Origin: Lucifuga dentata
Taxonomy: Eukaryota; Chordata; Actinopteri; Ophidiiformes; Bythitidae
Assembly (NCBI GenBank): GCA_014773175.1
Contig: VXCM01001518.1
Location: 34,382-98,381, forward strand
Length of the DNA: 64,000 bases
Direction of reading: 5' to 3'
Of the stretch, positions 10,511-54,599 are shown piece after piece. Both the position numbers and the translations under genes were made by a program. The number at the start of each line of letters is the position of its first letter. Within the stretch, counting starts at the first letter, position 1. The notes under the pieces are model-generated. The model did no database searches. It worked only from the letters and a program-made list of their open reading frames with translations, and was not told the origin of the DNA.

Positions 10511-12110
10511 ACTGAATTTGTAATTGTCATGGATCACATGACAATCTTGATTGTCCAACCTTTTAAACCAAGTATAAAAACATCGAAGTACCCAGGGGTG
10601 TAAAGATGGATGCAAGAGATTCAACCACATCACTCAGAAATACTAAAATTCATTATAATCAATTATTTGGGGGAAAATTAAACATGTTTTACACACATAC
10701 ACATGTGTAATGGTGCCAAGCTGTGGATATAATTATGCTGATCTGTATGAAATTGACTGTTAGCGATGTTCAAATAACCAGGACAGGAAATCAATGCATA
10801 TAATGTGTCATAAAATGTTTTATATAATAATGTATAATATTATAGTGTATTTTTTTGTGCACTTCACTAGTTGTTTATTTTAATGTCTCAACAATGTTCC
10901 CTGCAGTAAGATTATTAAAAAAAATCTGAAATCCTAGTTGGAAGTATTGAATTTGTATTCAATTAATAATGTGTAATTCCATTGGTCATATTTGAAAATT
11001 CAGTGAAATAATTTATTTTCCATTGAATTAGGTGTATCAAAAGAACCTAATCAAATAAAAAGTAAAGACTTCCTGATGCATTGAATTGTTCCCTAAATAA
11101 TCATGACTGACTCGTACTGCCTCAGGGCCAAAGATTTACACCCCAAAAGGACAATTAGTGATCAGAATTTGATTACTTATTATTTACTTACTACTTATTT
11201 GATTACTACAATAACAGAATTTCCAAAGATTTCAGTTGTTTTGATTCTGTGTGAAGTAAACACTGTTCTGGTAAAAAAAAAAAAAAAAAAAAATCTAGAA
11301 TCTTTTTATAGATTTTTTTTGGAGTAGAATTTTTTCCATTTTATCCCCCTCTGGATTTTTTTGAGATTTTTTAATTTAATTAAATGATCTAGAATCAATA
11401 AAGCCCCCCTCCCCCCCTCCCCAATTTGAAATTTTGTATCAAAATTTTTCTAAATCGAGTCAAAACTCAAAATGAAAAGAAGAAATGAAGAGTTATTCAG
11501 AATGAAGTGTGAAAAAATTTTGTTGCATCAAGTGTCATTTTTAGGGTTAAAAAAATCATCTTCAAACTATCAAACCTCACACTGCCATCTCCTTCTCTAA
11601 TAGCTAAGATGAAAGATAGCGCTCCTACTTATTGTGTATTTCAAATTAATCTTTGTTTTGTTTCTAATAACTTATCTCAACAGTATTGAAAAGCAAATAT
11701 TACAGATACAACATTTGATAATCTGCAATGAAAATACATTTACCGTTCAGTAGTGTCATTGATATGTAATCTGAACAGTTTGGATTTTTACAGCAGGCCG
11801 CTTTTTCTTTCTCAATCGTGCCCTTTTTTCCCGTCAGGGTAAGTTAATAATTTTTAGAGTTTTGTCCTCACCTGTCAAGGTTACAGAAGCTTCAAGGTCA
11901 CGATTGTGACATTTAAGATATGGTATCTTTAAATGCTGATTTCTCTGCCACACCTTAACCTTGGAAGTCTCTAGCTATAGATATTTTAATGTAAGGCTTC
12001 ACAACCACATTGACTTCACAGCACTTATGCTGTTTCTGTAGATAAATGTGAAAAAAAAATGTTGATTCTAATATTCAAATATGACAATTTCATATCATGA
12101 AAGAAAAATA

Positions 12111-12116
12111 TTTATT
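12111..12116 (-). terminator. gdf15: gdf15 poly(A) signal
   Basis: AATAAA on the minus strand, about 380 bases after the gdf15 stop codon. It is the best candidate for the end of the 3' UTR. Confidence 0.5.
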
Positions 12117-12497
12117 GTTGTGATCATATAATTATTGAAATGTTAAAGACAGTACAAACATTCAGTTTAATATTTAAACAAAAAGCAAAACAATGCCTCT
12201 CATAAAACAATACAATACTTTAAAGATGCAATACATGAAAATAAAATACACCATGGAATATAATATTTAAAAAACAACATAAATTTAAGACCTTAAATAG
12301 AACTTAACAATAAATAACGGCATTTTCAAAGGCAAAGATATAAAAGAACAGATCCACTGTTCATTCCACAATACAAAACATAACAGCGGCTTTGTGCATC
12401 AGTAATGTGTGTTTTTGTTTGTTTTTCTGTCATGTAACATGCTTTTATATTTAGTGGCTTAACCTCCCCCATAGTGAGAGTTAAAAGCTAAAGCGCC
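12117..12497 (-). promoter_or_regulatory. gdf15: gdf15 3' UTR with AU-rich element
   Basis: This very AT-rich 3' UTR contains, on the mRNA strand, the nonamer UUAUUUAUU (12309-12317), which matches the AU-rich destabilising consensus. Rapid turnover is typical of stress-induced cytokine mRNAs; its use here is inferred. Confidence 0.5.
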
Positions 12498-13294
12498 TCA
12501 GGCACAGTAACATTTACTGACAATCAGGTCGTTGAAGGGCGTCAGCTTCAGCTTCCCCCTGCTGTCGTAATGCATGAGGACCATGGGCTCGTAGGCCTCA
12601 GGGACGCAGCAGGGCTGAGGCATCTCTCCTTTGGTAATCTGGTGCAGCCGAGACTTCACCTGCGTGTGCATGCTGGCCGGCTTGTAGTTGTGAGGACAGG
12701 TGCCGTCGCAGAAATGCATCGTGTATTCAGTGGGGGCCAACACCCAGTCCGACCAGCCGATGTCTTTGAAGGACACATTGACAGACTTACGGCAGCACCA
12801 TCCTCGCTCGTCGCAGTTGTCTTCCTTGTTGGAGCGAGGCAGCCTTGTTCGCTTGGCTGGTTTGGGCTGCATGAGGCCTAATTCCAGAGAAAATGTCAGA
12901 TGGGACTTGAGGATGTCTCTTTCACCCACAACCAGTCCCACGTCAACAACCAGTGGCTGGCCACCATTGTTATTCCTCCACTTCTCCACCTCAGGACAGA
13001 TGTCCAAAATCAGATCTTGAGTGCTTGAGACATTAACCCGGACTGGAGCTTCCATGTGTGTCCATACCGAATCCATCAGCTTCATCCCATTGACTTTTAC
13101 TTGAATCTCTTGTCTTATCTCAGGCAGAGCGGATGTGGGTTTGTCTAAAATCTGCTTAGAAATCTTCAGTTCTGCCCGAGTCAGCGTCAGTTCTGTCTGG
13201 ATATTTGAGTTCTTCTGGAAAACGGCTCTGTACCACTGAATGCACTGACCCGATTCTGGATTTTCCTGCCTCTGAAGTACTTTTACCACCTCCA
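12498..13294 (-). CDS. gdf15: gdf15 exon 2 (propeptide and mature cytokine)
   Basis: The acceptor on the minus strand is GTTTTTTTCAG before TGGAGGTGG. It encodes VEVVKVLQRQ through the C-terminal KCYCA and TGA stop. Confidence 0.93.
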
Positions 13295-14126
13295 CTGAAA
13301 AAAACAAAGGCATCCTGCATTTAGGATCCTGGCATGGAACAAGTGAGAATGAAAAATAGATTCAACAGAAAATTGCTATAGTATAGTAGGATAATAATCA
13401 TATAGGCATTCTTGACCTCATTTGTTTTTATTCAACTGGATATTGATAATTGATCACATTAATCATGAAAGAAAATTGTTTAGAAGTTTACCAGCCTGTG
13501 CAAGGTGTGCCTGTCATGCTCATGATTTCCAAAAGCTCATAGGAATGTGTTTGCTTTGTTGACATGACTGTTTGATTGCAGCTCTAGTTTCCAGCTATTT
13601 CACACATGTTGAACCTCGTCACAGATTATTTCCATGAGGTTAAAGGACTTTTATCTTTAGCTAAAGCACGCACTATTTATATTCATCTGTAGAAGGTAAA
13701 CACTTTCTGTCCCACTCAAACTTTCCACATCGGCTTTTCAAGTTAGTCCTTTAAATTTCAAATAAACGTCCTGATTATCTCACCTGTAGCTGGAAAGAGG
13801 ACAGTAGACATGGTGGGATCCTGAGTGTCATGCATCGACTGGCTGGAATTTCCTCTCAGCTCCCCCAGCTTTTCCCTGTAGAGCTGATACATCTTCCTCA
13901 CCTCCTCATCTGAGGCCTTTTTGGGCAGCCTGGGTTTCTTCTCCATACTCAGCGAGGTCAGGATCCCCGTCTTCATCGCCTCCAGAAGCAAGACCTCCTG
14001 GCTGTCTTTTCTGTCCACATCAGGTGAGCCTTTGTGGGCCACATGAGGCCGTCCATTCCCTGAGCTGAGGAAGAGGAGAAGCAGCATGCAGGAGAGGAGG
14101 CAAGGGCATGTCCGTGATCTGAGCAT
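12498..14126 (-). CDS. gdf15: Growth/differentiation factor 15, complete (two exons)
   Basis: A secreted divergent TGF-beta family cytokine, induced by stress; in mammals it signals through GFRAL-RET (family knowledge). Coding exons are complement 13784-14126 and complement 12498-13294, joined in phase 1, giving 379 residues. A signal peptide spans residues 1-25 (LLSCMLLLLFLSSGNG), followed by a propeptide and a dibasic-rich cleavage site ending RTRLPR at residue 268. The mature chain is 111 residues with nine cysteines (275, 281, 282, 310, 314, 343, 344, 376, 378). Motifs diagnostic of GDF15 are DIGWSDWVLAP, MHTQVK..LH and PCCVPEAYEPMVL. The human mature form is 112 residues. NSS and two NVS potential glycosylation sites are present, one in the mature chain. 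The neighbouring lrrc25-like gene supports orthology. Confidence 0.93.
13295..13783 (-). other. gdf15: gdf15 intron
   Basis: A single 489-bp intron with GT..AG ends, in the position typical of two-exon GDF15 genes. Nothing else is seen inside. Confidence 0.85.
13784..14126 (-). CDS. gdf15: gdf15 exon 1 (signal peptide and start of propeptide)
   Basis: ATG at 14124-14126. The donor is CTACAG|GTGAGA on the minus strand, leaving one base for the next codon. It encodes residues 1-114. Confidence 0.92.
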
Positions 14127-14204
14127 GATGAGCCTGTCAGGTAGGTTTTCTTTCTGCTGCTCAGTGGATTGTCTATGTTATGAATGAAATTCTTGACATG
14201 CTTT

Positions 14205-14212
14205 TATTTATA
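14205..14212 (-). promoter_or_regulatory. gdf15: gdf15 TATA box
   Basis: TATAAATA on the minus strand, about 80 bases before the ATG. It predicts a start site near 14178 and a short 5' UTR. Confidence 0.7.
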
Positions 14213-14290
14213 GGGCTTCTGGGTTGCCACACCCCTCCAATCAGGTGAGCAGCACTCCTCTGATGGCTCAGTTGAGGTTACATGTCATTG

Positions 14291-14302
14291 TGATGTTGCA
14301 AT
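14291..14302 (-). promoter_or_regulatory. Possible C/EBP-ATF type site upstream of gdf15
   Basis: TGATGTTGCAAT fits the C/EBP consensus T(T/G)NNGNAA(T/G) and begins with the TGATG half shared by ATF4/CHOP composite elements. Mammalian GDF15 is an ATF4/CHOP target. A similar element here is an inference from one match. Confidence 0.3.
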
Positions 14303-17300
14303 ATTTTGCAGCATTATGTATTACGAATTGACAACTTGCGCTTATGAAATTGATAAATTTGTTTCTACTATCAAAAAAAAAAAAAAAGANAAAAAAAAAA
14401 AAAAAGGAAGTGCCATGAGGAGATTACATGCAAATGAATGAATGAATTTACAGTTTACAACATAACATTTAACACATAAAGTCCTCAACACAAGAAGTGC
14501 AAATAACAAAGTATTTCATATTTTTAAGATTAAGAAAAATAAAAATTGAATTTTTTTTTTTTTTTAACTGGCACGTACTTAAGCAGGAAATGAAAGCAAA
14601 GGTCAGAGATTGAAGCTGACACAGGATATTTGCTGGAGAAATTTTGGTTACGTCATGAGTACATAGTGTGCATTTGGTGTGCTATGTCACCAGGATTGTC
14701 CACTTTCACGTCACTTAATCAAATAAACGACCAGATGTCTTACAGTGACCAGTTCTGTAGAGGAACAATGGGCAATTACATTAACTCCTCCAGGGTTAAT
14801 AGTGATAATGTGATGGTTTATTGATCCATCCAGGACAGCCAGAGGGCAGGGTCAGATACTCAGATATACTTAAAACAAATTTGTGGTACTTCACTCGTGT
14901 ATTTCCATTTTGGGAAACTTCCTATTTTTCCTCCACTAAACTTCAGCAATTTTTATAAAAGGGCTGGAAGGCTTGTCTTTGCTTTTTCTTTCATTTCTCT
15001 CCTTCCCTTCTTATTTATTTCTTAGATTTCTTCAACTGCCAAGCAGTACTTTTCTCCTTTCCTTCCTGCTTTAACTTCCTTCCTTCCTTCCTTCCTTCTT
15101 TCCTGAAAATTCAATCCTGACATCTAGAAATACTAGTGTTTCGTCTGACAGGAAAACTTTTTTACTTTTCTTTGCGATAACTATACTTTTACTTGATACT
15201 CAGACACATTTGTAACAAAACTTGTTTACTTTTACTTGCATAAACATTTTAGTTGACGACTTTTACCTTTAACAGACTATATTTACATTTCAGTATATAT
15301 TGTATTTTGCATATCATTTGCTGATACAGGACTGGGAAGTCCAGTTGGCCACTTGCCTGCCAAAGATTCCGATCTGATATGGGATTATACAGTAAACAAA
15401 CACAGAAAAGGAAGAGAGTGTGACGTGTGCATCATTAGACATGAAACTATGTTCACTATGATGAATGCAATACAAACCAGAGATGAAACCAGGATTAAAC
15501 CAACATAAGGGGTGCAGGTGTCATAAGCCTCAGTCTATTTTTCCTGTAAACACTTCATCATGTTCTATTTTAAAATGATCAAAATAGACTTTGAAAAAAT
15601 CTTGATCTTTGATCTTCACTTGGACTATCCTTTCTGTGGGCTAAAAGTGGCATTCCTTCTCTTCCAGTACTTTTTTTTTTTTTTTTTTTTTTTTTAGAGG
15701 AGAGGAAAGAGCTAAATATAGAGCTACAGCAGCTCTGTCTGTGGATGTCACCAAGCTGTTATCAGCACACCATGTTATGTGAAAGTCCTCAGACTTCTGT
15801 ACTTCTATCAGTAACCAGGGTTAATGCACTGCATGACAACACAGTAGTTTCCAATGGCTGTGGTTTCCCCACCCGATGACGTGACCTTGTGTGTCACTAA
15901 CCTTATTCTTTTCACCTGAGGGCTTTTCCTGTTGCAGGCTGTGCTGATAACAATGACCTTTTAATATATGTTACACAGCAAAATGATAAATGCTCTTTTT
16001 TTCATCTTAAAAGTCCAACATTCTCACTGAAAGTATAAAGTTTACAAAATTTACAGAATATGAGCAAATTTAATGATATCCACTTAGAAAGGAAATAGTT
16101 TGCGTATGGTACGAGTTGGGCTATTTCTAACAAAAAAAAAAAAAAAANAAAAAAAAAAAAAAAAAGTCTTAATTAAAAGAGAATCCCTTTTTTAAAAAAT
16201 GAAATATCTTTCATTTGTGAACAATTTACTACCACTTCTCCTCCTTTACTACAGTTCTACAGTAACAGAATTTCCATAGATTTAAATTGTTTTGACCCTC
16301 TGCAGGAATTTTCAGTCATCTGAGGTGCCACCAGGGGGTGCTTCAAGTGCCACCAGTAACACACGCACCACAGTTTGAGAACATGATATCTGTCACTATA
16401 TTTATTTTAAAAAAATAATACAAATGAAAAGAATATACCATGCAAGAACCATATATGGATGAAACTGAAATGCAAAAGTGGATGGTGGATGTTAATTGCC
16501 TATATGGAGTTAAGGATTTATTTATTTATTTGTTTATTTATTTATTTATTTATTTATTTATTTGGGCATTTTAGGTTACATTTGGGTATGACATCTGTTT
16601 ATCACTTTAAAAACTGTTTCTAATGCACAGAATATTTCCCTCAAAAATTCAGCCTTCATGGAAAATTCACTTGAGGGAATTTGAGCTTCAGAAGTGAAGC
16701 TAAAAAACAGAATAGTAATGAAATATTGTATCACACATTTCACACGACAGAAATTTTTTTCAAAGAACAGAAAAGAATCTACTTTTGACTGTGTGACACT
16801 AGATATGATGCACAATAGAATTTCCACAATAAAATTAAGAGTTAACAGCTGTGTTTGTCTTTGGTAAGTCATTTTAAATAACATATAAATGTTCAGAAAA
16901 TGGCCTTGTGATGGATTTTATCCATTTACTGTTACATATTATGAGCTGTGAGTCATTCAGATGAATTATGGTAATAAGGTGTTTTTGAAAGCTAAGACTT
17001 CACAGACAGTAAGCTCATCCTTTAAAACTATAAACACGTGAACATACTTGTCTCCTGTAACAGAGCTGGTTTGATTTTGAAAACGAGTGCATCAGTCTTT
17101 TCTGAACTGATCTGCTGAAGTGGCTTTTATCTGGGCAAATATCTTGATGCTGGAAGCCTCGAAAGTTTCATTTTTACTTTGAGCAAAAACGAGATTGTGA
17201 TGCGTCAAAACAAGAGTCTCAACTAAAATCAGAGAATCAACATGTCTGCACAAAAATCATCATTTCTTCTTTCCTTTCCTTCCTTTTCTATTTCTTTCCC

Positions 17301-18202
17301 TTTCTACCTCTCCTTCTTCCACTGATGTGATCTTCCATTCCTACTTTCCACCTGCTTTTCTTAACCTTCCATCCTCCCTCCCTCCCTCCCTCCCTCCCAC
17401 TCTTCCTCTCTTCCTTCCCACCTCCTTCCCACTCTCCCTTCCTTCTATCCTTCCTCCCTTCCATCCATACATAAGAGAATCACCTCTGTCCAGACAATAT
17501 ACCAAGCATCTGTTTGCTAATAAATAATGTCACAAAATCATCAATAATTTCCTGAGCTACAAGGAGGTTAAATGTATATTTTCCAGCTTGAAGAAGTCAC
17601 TGATGTAACACAGATGTAACTTACTGAGCCTGTGGAGTGTGTGAATTTCTCAGCAGTGACTCACTTGGGTGATGAAACCATCATGTGTCTTGCCAGGTGA
17701 TCTGAATTTCAGGGCTGAAAGTGTGTGAAAGGTGTAGAATGATTTGTGCAAACTGGCACTGTTAGTTAAACAGTCATAGAACATCCTCATCCTCTCCTCT
17801 CTTCTTCTCTCTTCTTTTTATTCATCTCTTTCATTGCTTGAGTAAGAAAGAAGAGAAAAACACAAAACCGCATACACTCAGCTTATTTTATCATCAGAAG
17901 AAAGAGAAGCTGATATTTTTAAGTCATCAGAGAAAAGCAATTTCAGCATTTAAAAACTGAAAGACAGAAATGCTGCTTGACTCACAGATAATTAAGAAAA
18001 TGATGCTTGATTCCACAAAATTCTTCCACACTTCATTCTAGAATGTTAAACTTGATTTTAGAAAATTCTCAATCAAAATGATAAAAAAAAAAATTCTAAT
18101 CAAAATTCTGGAAAATTTTTCTTAAAAAAAAAACTGTAGAATAAAATAAATCTTGATTCCAGAAAATTCTTTATTCTAGAAAGCTTTAGTCTCAATAAAG
18201 GG

Positions 18203-18235
<33 letters not shown>

Positions 18236-18307
18236 AGTCCAGCTTTTTAGGTGACTAGTTAAAGACAAATTCAATAAAACATAAGATTGCATAAGTGACT
18301 ATAAACT

Positions 18308-18376
18308 CAAGAAGAAGAAGAAGAAGAAGAAGAAGAAGAAGAAGAAGAAGAAGAAGAAGAAGAAGAAGAAGAAGAA
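18308..18376. repeat. (AAG)n microsatellite
   Basis: About 22 uninterrupted AAG units. Long GAA/TTC tracts can form triplex structures and are often length-variable. Confidence 0.9.
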
Positions 18377-19004
18377 TTTAAAAATTTCACAAAATAAAAA
18401 GTAAAGCATCAATTTTTCATTCGTCCATCCATCCATTATTTCCTTTGGTCTTCAGGTTTAATCATACTCAGAATCAGAGCTGGGAGTTAACACAGTTAGA
18501 CATGTGGCTCGATTGCTCCCTCTAGTGGCACTGAAGATAATATACACAGTTTAACCAGCTCAAACTGTGTACAGTTTTTAATTGTTTCAGTCCCATAATT
18601 TATTATTCAAGTTTCATTAAAGGCTAGATGGATCAGTGTAATGTGTGTGTGTGTGTGTGTGTGTGTGTATCTTTTGTGCATCATTTGTTTTCTTGACTTG
18701 GTTTCATCTGTCATTTTATTTTACTCTTTGTTCCTCATCACCAATTTACAGGGAACAAAATGCAGAAACAGAGAAGTGGGAGTTAACTTTACCTCTGGTT
18801 TTTGCCTTTCAGCCTCACAGTAAGTCAAAAGAGGTTAAAACAAAGATGAAGGCTGGTACAGACAAAGACAAACTACTATAAAAGGAGGAAGAGGGACTTT
18901 CATGCCTGACTGGTTCCACTAATGAGCCTGGATCATTTGGAGATGACCTGGCCTGTATGACATGAAGAGCATGAAAAGAGGACAAATACAGTTTCCAGTT
19001 TCCT

Positions 19005-19008
<4 letters not shown>

Positions 19009-19075
<67 letters not shown>

Positions 19076-19076
19076 T
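19009..19076. repeat. (ATC)n microsatellite
   Basis: About 22 perfect ATC units. They produce the spurious poly-Met and poly-Asp frames on the minus strand. Confidence 0.9.
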
Positions 19077-20279
19077 TATGTCTAATGTAAAAATCCAAAT
19101 TTGAAAAGTAACTTCAAGACGACCTACTATATATATCAGTTTGACATTATGAAAACAATATTTAGCTATATTTTGGTAGATACTGGCTTTCCTGCTCTCA
19201 GAGTTTTCCATCTAAAATAAACAGGGAATTTAATGAGAATACAAAGCAGGATTCATGCCCTCTGGCTTACACAAACAGACATGTGACAGCACAGGATAAG
19301 ACACTAGCCATTGTTGCAGGGGTTTAACATCAAGCGTACCACCGGCTGACAGGCACAGATCAATCACTCGCCCATTCAGCTTGAAAGCAAAGCACAATTG
19401 TTCTCCTTGCTCGTCCCAACAAAGACTGTAGATGTTGTAGATTAACTGCATTTGACAGTACTTTACAGACAAGTACCTTGCATGTACCACCACATATGGA
19501 CAAACACATGGAGGACATAGTTTATCTTATACTGTGTGTGTGTGTGTAGTTATAACTTTACAGTGGCAAACTGCATGAAGCATTTCTATCCCAGAGGTGG
19601 AAAGTAACTGAATATATTTACTCAAGTACTGTGTTTAAGTTAAATTTAATATCCTTGTACTTGAGATTTTCCATTATTTGCTATACTTTCTGGTTTTACT
19701 TAACTGCATTGGAAGTGACAATATTGTACTTTTGTGTTTATCTGTTGGTACTTTGCAGGAAAATACTTTACTCAACATGAAATAAAGTCATAAAATAAGC
19801 CTCATGTCTCAGCTCAGTCTATCGCAATGGCACAAAGCATTTCAGACTTTATCTCAAGAATTTTAGAAAGCTAAAACATCTCATAAATAATTCTTGTAAG
19901 AGCAATTAATCCTTAAACTGAACTATAAACATGAAAATCCCCCCCCAAATGTTTGCCATATCTTTGATTTTGGCATGCATTACCATGTTGCATTAACATG
20001 CCAATGGCAGGGGGGCATTAATCACAGTGAATATTTTTACATTTGATAGTGAGAACATTTAACTGGGCTTCTATCAAAAACATTCCATAGACATAAAATA
20101 ACACCATAGTGCCCAAAAATAACTAATTGTTGCTCAAGTTCTTTTGTGATTTTGATGAGTCTTGATGCCCTTTAGATAAAATCAGTCCACAGATGATGCA
20201 TCAAAACAAAGAACAACAGAATATCAGAAGTGGGTGGGTTTAGGTGTCTCTCCATCCTCCATCCTCCCTCCTGTTCTCT

Positions 20280-20474
20280 TTTCAGATCAGGTGATTAGCT
20301 GACCATCTTTTCAGGGCCGGTGGGAGGAGGAGGAGGAGGAGGAGGAGGTGGTGGTGGTAGTGGAGGATCTGTGGAGGGAACAGTGAGGAAGACTCCGTGC
20401 GCCTTTGAAGAGGATGGAGCGCAGTATGGACTGAGTGAACGGGGAGCCGCTGGGGGTTTTTATTGTCTTCAAAG
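20280..20474 (+). promoter_or_regulatory. mast3: mast3 upstream promoter and 5' UTR
   Basis: A GC-richer stretch with a (GGA)n(GGT)n run at 20325-20360 precedes the start codon. No TATA box is seen. The exact transcription start is not determined. Confidence 0.5.
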
Positions 20475-52224
<31,750 letters not shown>

Positions 52225-54590
52225 GATTGTTGCTGACAGAGATATTCTTGGTCAACAAAGCATTTCATTAATATAAGACACTCCAAACTCCAAATAAATC
52301 TTCGACCTGCTACTGTAGATATGAAGGCCTTGCATGTGTGTCCACAAAACTGTGACTCAGTCCCAAATCTTTACAGGCAACCTTTAGATTAAATAGGTGT
52401 TTCTCAGCAACATATGCATCATACTGCACTGTTAACAGAATAAGGACTGCCCAAACTGTTTACTTCCCAGTTGCTTGTTTTCACTTTTTGGTTCTCAAAT
52501 CAATGCGGCACCTGTAACTGATGTATTTTGTAAATAGATTGTTTTAAATGAAGAAAATTATTTATGAGTTTTTTATGCTCCTCTCATTTTGGTTGCTGAA
52601 AATGCCTCAGTGCTTCAACTGTTCTTATTTCAGGACTTGTACAATCTACACAGCTGCTTGTTTGCATTAAGCCACATAACAACTCCCCAGCGTCGTTTCC
52701 CAGTAGGAGCAGACAATGGGAGGTAATATTAGTAACTTGATTTTGTACCATATTTAATTTTTATATAACAGAACTTTCTGGAGCTGGATGTTGTTCCCTG
52801 TGTTCAGTTTGGATTTTTGAAACAGAATTACAGCGTTTGTCCTCCAACATATACTGTATTTTCAAAATTCAGAATATACTCTTTGCTGCCTCTGACATTG
52901 AATTAGATGAGTGTTGTGATAGTGACCACATGGACTTGCCAACTGTTCTTGTGTAAAAGTTTTAATGGACAAAAATATTAACATCACAATACTTGGAAAC
53001 CTTCCCGTGGTGCCAAAGCATGGTTTATCCATTTAAAAAGGTACTGTAGTTTCAGCTTCATGCATGCATGGGCTCTGCTACCATTTTCTGTCCCGTAGCG
53101 TTCTGGCAGTGATCGAAATCAACGTGACCAGCGTTTTGTGAATACGTTTGTCCTCCAGGCTGTTGTCTCTGTCCTCTTATACCTTATACAGTCACCTAGC
53201 TGCTTGGCGAATCAAGCCTCCGTCCCTCTCCTTACAAATCTAATCTAGCTGAAGTGTTTGCACAAGTTATAGTAGTAGCCGTTAACAGTTAGAGCACATT
53301 TATCTTTCAGGACGATCTTTCTTTGTAGGAGAAATTTGTGGGGATCTGAAATTGTGCAGTGTATGCAGCAAACAAAATGGCTCCCTTGGCTATTTTTCAA
53401 TGTGTATTATGAATGAATGTTTACATTTTAGTGCAAATATGTGTACATGTGTGACGTGTCATGGTTTCAGTTAAATTATTATGAAAAAATGAATGACAGG
53501 GAATACAACCAGATCCCTGATGAGTGGATGAAGGAACGATTTGAGATCTCTTTTTTTGTATATTTTGATATGAAAAAAAGTCTTGTTGCAGTACTAATAA
53601 CCTATGCTGTTGATGTATATTGTACAAATAATGTTGGACCTTATAACAGCTGTTGGTGTTTTTAAAAGTGACCTTGACAGGGTAGATGAACGTAAAAATG
53701 GACTCGTAACCACTTAATTGACATGATCTTGAATAATCTGCTTTACGATCAGCCTCAAAGGATTGTGCATGATTCATATCCCAGTATAACATATTCCTAA
53801 AATTTTATTGCTTATTTGTAAATCTTTCAAGCTCTCTGAAGTTATTGATGTCTTTAAAAAGGCATCAAATTTTTGGATTTTATGTTTCGTCACTGATTTG
53901 AGCTTTAACATGAGAGTTTTGTCAGGGGATGTGAACATAATGGGCCTTGGTTTTCAGTTTTTTTTTCCCTCATTTTGGAATTTTTTTATATTGTTTCATT
54001 CCACAACTCTTTGAGCAACCAAACTATTTCCAATCATATTCAAAAATAATTGACAGAAAAATTCTTCCCTGTGGTGTTAATTGTTTGAAGTGTTAAGGGG
54101 AACTGTCAATGTGGAACTTTAGAGTGAAAGTTTAACACATGCTAACACTCGAATGGTTATAGATAGTGGAAGCTTTTGTTCATTTTACTTTGAGGAGGAA
54201 GTAAAAGACAATGTGATTTCTGATGCAGTATACATTATGAATAGTATCCTCATGTCATAGTTTTATTAATGAAGACAAAGAAGTTCTCAGCAGCCATCGA
54301 TACCTGCGGTTTGGCATCACACTTTAAAATAAAAAAAATCACAAACTTTTTTTTTTTTATTACCAGTTGTGTGTGATCAAGTCAGTGTCTTCAGTTGCTT
54401 AACTATCATTTTCAATATTTCCACACTTGTTTCAGTGTGTGTGTGTATGTATGTTAAAGTGCTCTGCTCTCTGTTGTCCCAAAATGACAACCTTGTGAAT
54501 TCCCTACTCTGGGTATCTGGTGCAGACTGGTGTGACATTGTTTTCTATTGTCTTAACAGTGCTTGAAATAAAAGAGTTGCAGAGGACTAA
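52225..54590 (+). other. mast3: mast3 3' UTR
   Basis: About 2.4 kb of AT-rich sequence without repeats of the TTAA family lies between the stop and the AATAAA at 54567. The absence of insertions, against heavy insertion on both sides, fits a transcribed UTR. An earlier AATAAA occurs near 52293, so a short UTR form is possible. Confidence 0.5.
54567..54572 (+). terminator. mast3: Probable mast3 distal poly(A) signal
   Basis: AATAAA within GTGCTTGAAATAAAAGAG; a transcript would end about 20 bases later. Confidence 0.5.
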
Positions 54591-54599
54591 ATGGTCCAG

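Larger units (their letters stand above)
7946..12110. other. Intergenic region between the lrrc25-like gene and gdf15
   Basis: The 3' UTR of the lrrc25-like gene starts here; its poly(A) site is unclear (AATAAA occurs only at about 8707, inside a hairpin). The rest is AT-rich with (TTTC)n at 8264-8311, a (GA)n tract with N at 9332, a LINE-like tail at 10440-10510, and poly(A) at 11273-11293. No further gene is supported. Confidence 0.6.
14320..20280. other. Intergenic region between gdf15 and mast3
   Basis: About 6 kb without a supported gene. It has poly(A) tracts with Ns at 14390 and 16148, (CTTC)n near 15065-15110, (TTTA)n at 16517-16562, poly(T) at 15668-15696 and 18207-18233, (AAG)n at 18308-18376, (GT)n at 18641-18668 and (ATC)n at 19009-19076. 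Open frames of poly-Met or poly-Asp near 18.8-19.2 kb are the ATC repeat. Confidence 0.65.

Noticed and set aside
12570..13020. Plus-strand frames of 103 and 106 residues
   Set aside because: Antisense to gdf15 exon 2, whose minus-strand product is unmistakable.
18815..19211. Poly-methionine and poly-aspartate frames
   Set aside because: These are translations of the (ATC)n microsatellite.
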